Of a stretch of DNA of 64,000 bases, positions 60,664 through 64,000 are shown in pieces. Position 1 is the stretch's first letter; each line of letters opens with the position of its first letter. The DNA lies in the NCBI RefSeq assembly GCF_002154225.1, contig NZ_MTSE01000001.1, forward strand, positions 682,001-746,000. The letters run 5' to 3'. The translations under genes were made by a program, and so were the position numbers. The DNA is from Hymenobacter crusticola (GTDB lineage Bacteria > Bacteroidota > Bacteroidia > Cytophagales > Hymenobacteraceae). The notes beneath the pieces are model-generated. The model worked only from the letters and a program-made list of their open reading frames with translations. It ran no database searches and was not told the DNA's origin.

Positions 60664-60942
60664 ATGAACAAACTCGCTTCTCTTTCGACACGCCTGTTTC
60701 TGTACGTGCCTATGTTGGCACTCCTGCTCATCACGTCCTCTTGTGCTCGCTTCAATGCGGATGGCAGCCTAGCTATCTGGGGCTATGTTTTGCTTGCCCT
60801 GGACGTATTGGCCTTGTTCGATGTTTTCCGTCAGCCTTGGTCGATTGGTAAGAAGCTTCTGTGGGCTGCCATTATTTTCGTCTTCCCCCTAGGTGGTTTG
60901 ATCCTGTATTACTTGTTCGCCGGTCGTGGCAACGCAAGCTAA
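60664..60942 (+). CDS. Small membrane protein with PLDc_N domain
   Basis: The protein has 92 residues from the ATG at 60664; an upstream in-frame ATG at 60640 would precede the signal-like helix. There is an N-terminal hydrophobic segment (LFLYVPMLALLLITSSC, a possible lipobox at Cys 27), then a second and third helix pattern: IWGYVLLALDVLALFDVF and LWAAIIFVFPLGGLILYYLF, the compact PLDc_N (phospholipase D N-terminal) signature. The function of free-standing PLDc_N proteins is unknown. A strong terminator follows. Confidence 0.82.
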   Translation: MNKLASLSTRLFLYVPMLALLLITSSCARFNADGSLAIWGYVLLALDVLALFDVFRQPWSIGKKLLWAAIIFVFPLGGLILYYLFAGRGNAS

Positions 60943-60962
60943 ACGGCATCCATATTGACTAG

Positions 60963-60999
60963 AAAAGCCCCGTCGCAATTCTGCGGCGGGGCTTTTTTG
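60963..60999 (+). terminator. Bidirectional rho-independent terminator
   Basis: AAAAGCCCCGTCGCA (60963-60977) pairs with TGCGGCGGGGCTTTT (60982-60996; one T-G pair), followed by more Ts. It separates the PLDc_N gene from the convergent DUF2939-like gene. Confidence 0.92.
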
Positions 61000-61025
61000 T
61001 GCTCGGATTCTCAATGCTTCACGTC

Positions 61026-61637
61026 CTACTGCTTGCGCTTTTTTAATTGAGCTAAACGCTTTACCAATGCACGAGCATTCGCAATTTCTTTCACTTGCCA
61101 GTGGTCTCCTTCGCGGAGCATCTTCAACTCCACAACCACGGTAGTGTCGTAGGCAGGCTGATTTAGCTCGAGGCCTACCAGGGCCTGGTCGCCTTCTTGC
61201 CGCGTATAGGCAATGCCTTTGAATTGGCTGTTGGAACCTACCACGTTGCCTACTGCACCTAGCACCGAGATCTTGCCTAGCGGTGTCGGAGGTAGTTTGT
61301 CGGCGGTGGGTGCTGCACCTGATGCTACTAGCTGCTGCACTTCCTGCCTAGCTATTTCAGACAGTTGGGGCTTGAGTACTTGTAATGCGCCCTGTAGCAA
61401 CAAGCTATTTGAGCTAGGTAATCCTAAGGCTGACCCTTGATCAGCCACTTGATTGATCAGGCTGGACGACACACTACGCACATCTACGTATTGCTCAAAA
61501 GCCGTCACGTCGTGCGATTTAAAAGCCCGTGCTGCTTGCATCAAAGCATAAGTAGGCCCCGAAGCCAGACTACGATAATAAAAATAGCCACCTGCTAGCA
61601 GGCCAAGTAGCACAAATAGAACGACAGTTTTCTTCAT
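61026..61637 (-). CDS. DUF2939-like membrane-anchored protein
   Basis: The protein has 203 residues from the ATG at 61637. A single N-terminal hydrophobic segment (MKKTVVLFVLLGLLAGGYFY) anchors it, followed by SGPTYALMQAARAFKSHDVTAFEQYVDVRSVSSSLINQ, the DUF2939 pattern of a periplasmic helical domain, then a beta-rich C-terminus (GLELNQPAYDTTVVVELKML, HWQVKEIANARALVKRL). The family's role is unknown; it may be a lipid- or stress-related periplasmic protein. It is a single gene on the minus strand. Confidence 0.75.
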   Translation of the reverse strand: MKKTVVLFVLLGLLAGGYFYYRSLASGPTYALMQAARAFKSHDVTAFEQYVDVRSVSSSLINQVADQGSALGLPSSNSLLLQGALQVLKPQLSEIARQEVQQLVASGAAPTADKLPPTPLGKISVLGAVGNVVGSNSQFKGIAYTRQEGDQALVGLELNQPAYDTTVVVELKMLREGDHWQVKEIANARALVKRLAQLKKRKQ

Positions 61638-61881
61638 AAGAGACATTCAAATGGGGGCTCCTAGCTAACCGTGGCAGCGGAAAGATGGTTGCCAAGCTAG
61701 CCTATAGGCAGCCGTTTGGCAGCATAAAGTGGTGCTAAAGTGTGGCGGTTATTACCTAGCTTACTTCTGCTTAATGCAAGCTAAGCTGGTTAAATAAGTA
61801 GTTCTAATAGGTGCTAGTGGTCCTGCAAGATCACGAAAGCAGTTGCTTGCTGATAGCTACAACCATTCGCTTTACGTAGCT

Positions 61882-62739
61882 ATGCGCATGATAAAAACAC
61901 CCTATTTCACGAATAGCCCTGAGGTACATGGCCACCGGGGGTGCCGGGGCTTACTACCCGAAAATACACTGCCAGCTTTTCTGCATGCTTTAGAGCTAGG
62001 AGTAGACACTCTGGAACTCGACGTCGTGATTTCTGCCGATGAGCAGGTGGTCGTTTCGCACGAGCCATGGCTTTCCGCGGCGCTCTGCTTGGATGCTGAT
62101 GGGCGGCCCATTGAGCCTACTAGAGAACGAGCGTTCAACTTATTTCAGCTGCCCTACGACTACATTCGACGTTGTGACTGTGGGATGCAACAGCAGCTCC
62201 GTTTCCCCGAACAGCAGCAAGTGCCAGCGTACAAACCTTTACTGCTAGAGGTACTGCGGGCAGTTGAAAAACGCACGCAAGAACTCGACCGCGCACCCGT
62301 CCACTATAGTATTGAAGTGAAGAGTAGCGCTAGGGAAGACACCGTGTTTCACCCAGCACCTAGTAGGTTTGTAGAGCTAATACTAGGGGAGGTGCACGCA
62401 GCTGGTGTCGTTGCCCGTACCGCATTTATTTCCTTTGATAAACGCGCACTCCAAGCCGCCCGCCAACAGGCTCCAGAGCTACCACTCGGCTTACTAGTAG
62501 AAGACGCTGAACCTTTCCATCAGCACCTTCAAGAGCTAGGTTTTATTCCTGCACTCTATGGCCCGGAGTTCCCATTAGTCGATGCGAAACTCATGGCTGA
62601 AGTACGGGCGCATGACATGCGCATTGTGCCCTGGACAGTCAACGAAGTTGCCGACATGCGCCGGCTTCTTGCCCTAGGTGTCGATGGCATCACAACGGAT
62701 TATCCCGACCGGCTACTTAACTTTTTGCAGCGGCTGTAA
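61882..62739 (+). CDS. Glycerophosphodiester phosphodiesterase
   Basis: The protein has 285 residues from the ATG at 61882 (another ATG at 61888). It hydrolyses glycerophosphodiesters to glycerol-3-phosphate and an alcohol. GDPD landmarks are VHGHRGCRGLLPENT (catalytic His and Asn-Glu), LELGVDTLELDVVISADEQVVVSHEPWL (acidic metal ligands and the second catalytic His), IEVKSSARED and the ending MRIVPWTVNEVADMRRLLALGVDGITTDYPD. No signal peptide, so it acts in the cytoplasm unless the N-terminus is longer. Confidence 0.95.
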   Translation: MRMIKTPYFTNSPEVHGHRGCRGLLPENTLPAFLHALELGVDTLELDVVISADEQVVVSHEPWLSAALCLDADGRPIEPTRERAFNLFQLPYDYIRRCDCGMQQQLRFPEQQQVPAYKPLLLEVLRAVEKRTQELDRAPVHYSIEVKSSAREDTVFHPAPSRFVELILGEVHAAGVVARTAFISFDKRALQAARQQAPELPLGLLVEDAEPFHQHLQELGFIPALYGPEFPLVDAKLMAEVRAHDMRIVPWTVNEVADMRRLLALGVDGITTDYPDRLLNFLQRL

Positions 62740-63112
62740 GCCATCGGGTGCAGCACACTACACCGTTTACAACGTAGCTACCTACTGCTCCAACTTTGCA
62801 GTTTCGCCTTCACTTAACAGGAAGGTAAACGTACACCAGCTTTAATGTCCGAAGATCGTATGTTTCAATGCTTGAAAATACCTTTGGACACTCTAATAGG
62901 CGCTTTCAAGCGTTATATGTAATAAAAAGATCTGCTGTATCACACTGTAATAATTTACAGTGTACACGTGTATCAATACAAGTGTATACACACAATACGT
63001 TACAAGTGTACAAACTGGTGTTACATCTTGTGGTGTGTTTTACATGTACTCTTTTGTTAAATGCAACAAGTTTAACATATTTACATCTCCTGCTACATTA
63101 CAAGTTTGGTTC
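62740..63112. other. Regulatory region upstream of HTH gene
   Basis: About 370 bp. The last 170 bp are far more AT-rich than the surroundings and dense with TGTACA, GTGTTACA and ACAAGTGTA-like words, including the palindrome at 62942-62963. An open frame runs through it from 62960 but looks incidental. No other gene recognised. Confidence 0.5.
62942..62963. promoter_or_regulatory. Candidate operator palindrome of the HTH gene
   Basis: ACACTGTAA (62942-62950) and TTACAGTGT (62955-62963) are perfect 9-bp arms with a TAAT spacer, followed at once by the palindrome TACACGTGTA (62963-62972). Related words recur down to the start codon at 63113. Confidence 0.55.
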
Positions 63113-63499
63113 ATGCCACATCAAGGCGAAATCCTTCAAGAAGCAATAAAGAACAGTGGTATTTCAATTACCAGGATTGTTGATGAGCTAGGCATTACAC
63201 GGCCAACTATCTATCGCAAATTCAAAGAGGATACACTTGATTACAACTTTGTAAAGAGGGTAGGCGATATAATTGGGCATAACTTTTCCGAAGATTTTAC
63301 AGATTTACAACAAGGGGTGTTGCCTCTTGTATCGCCAAGTGTAACACAACCTGTGTTACAAGGTGTAATGCCTAAGCAACTCGTATCACAAAGCAGCGAT
63401 ACAGACCCTATTAAACAGCTTCTGGCTCTTCAAACCAAGTATATAGCCTTGTTGGAGGCGTACAATGAACTGCTGTTGAAAGTGTATGGGCCCAAGTAA
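63113..63499 (+). CDS. Small HTH DNA-binding protein
   Basis: The protein has 128 residues from the ATG at 63113; the frame stays open to 62960, but those codons come from the operator-like region. Residues about 5-45 form a helix-turn-helix (ILQEAIKNSGISITRIVDEL, GITRPTIYRKFKED). The middle is a Val/Leu/Gln-rich stretch (GVLPLVSPSVTQPVLQGV) and the C-terminus a helix (KQLLALQTKYIALLEAYNEL) likely for dimerisation. Base composition is AT-rich compared with the neighbours. A parS-like site begins within its stop codon (TAA 63497-63499). Whether it is a plain repressor or linked to the centromere site is unknown. Confidence 0.72.
   Translation: MPHQGEILQEAIKNSGISITRIVDELGITRPTIYRKFKEDTLDYNFVKRVGDIIGHNFSEDFTDLQQGVLPLVSPSVTQPVLQGVMPKQLVSQSSDTDPIKQLLALQTKYIALLEAYNELLLKVYGPK
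63340..63360. promoter_or_regulatory. Palindrome inside the HTH coding region
   Basis: TGTAACACA (63340-63348) and TGTGTTACA (63352-63360) are perfect 9-bp arms around ACC, inside the codons for the VTQPVLQ stretch. The half-site word GTGTTACA also occurs upstream of the gene, so this may be an intragenic operator. Confidence 0.5.
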
Positions 63500-63529
63500 C
63501 AGAAATGTTTCACGTGGAACATTTCTGTT
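63498..63529. other. parS-like centromere site
   Basis: TGTTTCACGTGGAACA (63506-63521) matches the bacterial parS 16-mer TGTTTCACGTGAAACA at 15 of 16 positions. It is embedded in a 32-bp palindrome (63498-63529) with a single mismatched pair. parS sites bind ParB and cluster near oriC; the putative oriC here is 27 kb away. parA and parB are not in the window. Confidence 0.8.
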
Positions 63530-63611
63530 AATCATCCAGGATCAGATTGTACGATTCTGACAGGCGAGAATGAGCGAGAAGCAGTAAAAGGTAGATTACG
63601 AAATCGTGTGA

Positions 63612-64000
63612 TTAATACCCAAATTTGCAGCGCTCCTTGGCCAGTAGTTCTTCCTGTTGGTTACCTGTGAGGGTCTCCCGAACAGCTGCGAAATCTTGCT
63701 GGTAACGCTGTTTAAATTCTCGCCTTTTGATAGCTTCAAGAAAGCGACGGGTGTCGACGGGGCTATCTAAAATGAGGCCCGGTACCATCGTTGGTTGACC
63801 TGCATCATTCTTCGCAACCATGGTGAAATAGGAGGTATTTGTGTGCTTCACCAAACCGGTGCGCACGTCTTCAGCAATGACCTTAATACCAACTAGGAGA
63901 GAGGTGCGGCCGACATAATTAACGGAAGCTAGGAGCGACACTAATTCGCCAACTTCTACTGGTTGCAAGAAATCTACTCCATCGACACTCACCGTCACGC
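63612..64000 (-). CDS. Acyl-CoA thioesterase (hotdog fold), 5' end cut by window edge
   Basis: 128 residues are visible to the stop at 63612; the N-terminus is beyond the window (the GTG at 63998 is not a convincing start since the family continues upstream). The hotdog pattern is clear: VTVSVDGVDFLQPVEVGELV, SLLASVNYVGRTSLLVGIKV, TGLVKHTNTSYFTMVAKNDA, as in YciA/BACH-type acyl-CoA thioesterases that hydrolyse fatty acyl-CoA. The C-terminus has a helical extension (RRFLEAIKRREFKQRYQQDF). Confidence 0.85.
   Translation of the reverse strand, partial: VTVSVDGVDFLQPVEVGELVSLLASVNYVGRTSLLVGIKVIAEDVRTGLVKHTNTSYFTMVAKNDAGQPTMVPGLILDSPVDTRRFLEAIKRREFKQRYQQDFAAVRETLTGNQQEELLAKERCKFGY

Noticed and set aside
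62960..63112. N-terminal extension of the HTH protein
   Set aside because: The codons are the TGTACA/TTACA operator-like words read in frame; the HTH domain starts properly at 63113.
1..64000. tRNA/rRNA genes, CRISPR arrays, insertion sequences, prophage
   Set aside because: Looked for TTCGANTCC-type T-arms, rRNA blocks, regular repeat-spacer arrays and transposase motifs; none convincing.

Overview
The window reads as chromosomal DNA of an aerobic, GC-rich (mid-50s percent by eye) member of the Bacteroidota, most likely Hymenobacter or a close relative in the Cytophagales. The evidence is a PorP/SprF protein, a GldJ-type lipoprotein and a CHU_C-type sorting domain (type IX secretion and gliding), several carboxypeptidase-regulatory/TonB modules, TAnnTTTG promoter boxes, sparse Shine-Dalgarno signals, and Bacteroidota-typical families (DUF4175, DUF4097, DUF4382, DUF6970, PorT-like barrels). 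No rRNA, tRNA, CRISPR array, transposase or prophage was seen.

Layout. 0-9 kb holds two sigma/anti-sigma systems. One is a minus-strand series: ECF sigma, zinc-finger/HEAT anti-sigma, DUF4097 protein, truncated secreted protein. The other is a plus-strand pair, ECF sigma plus an anti-sigma fused to carboxypeptidase-regulatory and TonB-C domains. It is divergent from a von Willebrand A lipoprotein/secreted protein that carries the same regulatory module. 9-19 kb is housekeeping and small enzymes (fumarase, DHH phosphoesterase, GNAT, diacylglycerol kinase, DinB, thioredoxin-like) followed by DUF4382 and a large AsmA-like protein. 19-22 kb carries PorP/SprF and GldJ. 22-25 kb has ComF, an AhpD-like protein and exonuclease III. 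25-35.6 kb is a co-oriented block: DUF4175 coiled-coil membrane protein, RsbW-like ATPase, YbeY, arginyl-tRNA-protein transferase, a small EF-Tu-domain-2-like protein, MnmG, a methyltransferase and an Ig-like lipoprotein.

35.7-38 kb is the best candidate for the chromosomal replication origin. It has many TTATCCACA-type DnaA boxes around an AT-rich tract, with a second small box cluster about 1.6 kb downstream beyond two genes. Near the right end (63.5 kb) lies a parS-like centromere palindrome, which fits an origin-proximal region. 38-63 kb is mostly plus strand: phosphate transporter (minus), GlyRS, YdeI-like, a 1155-residue gliding/T9SS cargo protein, an RND/MMPL transporter, IleRS, LspA, a fused oligopeptide ABC ATPase, RNase R, polyprenyl synthase, rhomboid protease, a PLDc_N membrane protein and a glycerophosphodiester phosphodiesterase. 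A small AT-rich HTH gene with palindromes in and upstream of it sits next to parS, and a truncated acyl-CoA thioesterase closes the window.

The most unusual signals are structural. There are several very long, nearly perfect intergenic inverted repeats (stems 21-33 bp), a dispersed element present in two opposite-orientation copies, a 28-bp perfect palindrome inside a coding region, and a strong excess of the palindrome CCTAGG (about 60 copies counted by eye). I saw no clear new defence or biosynthetic system.
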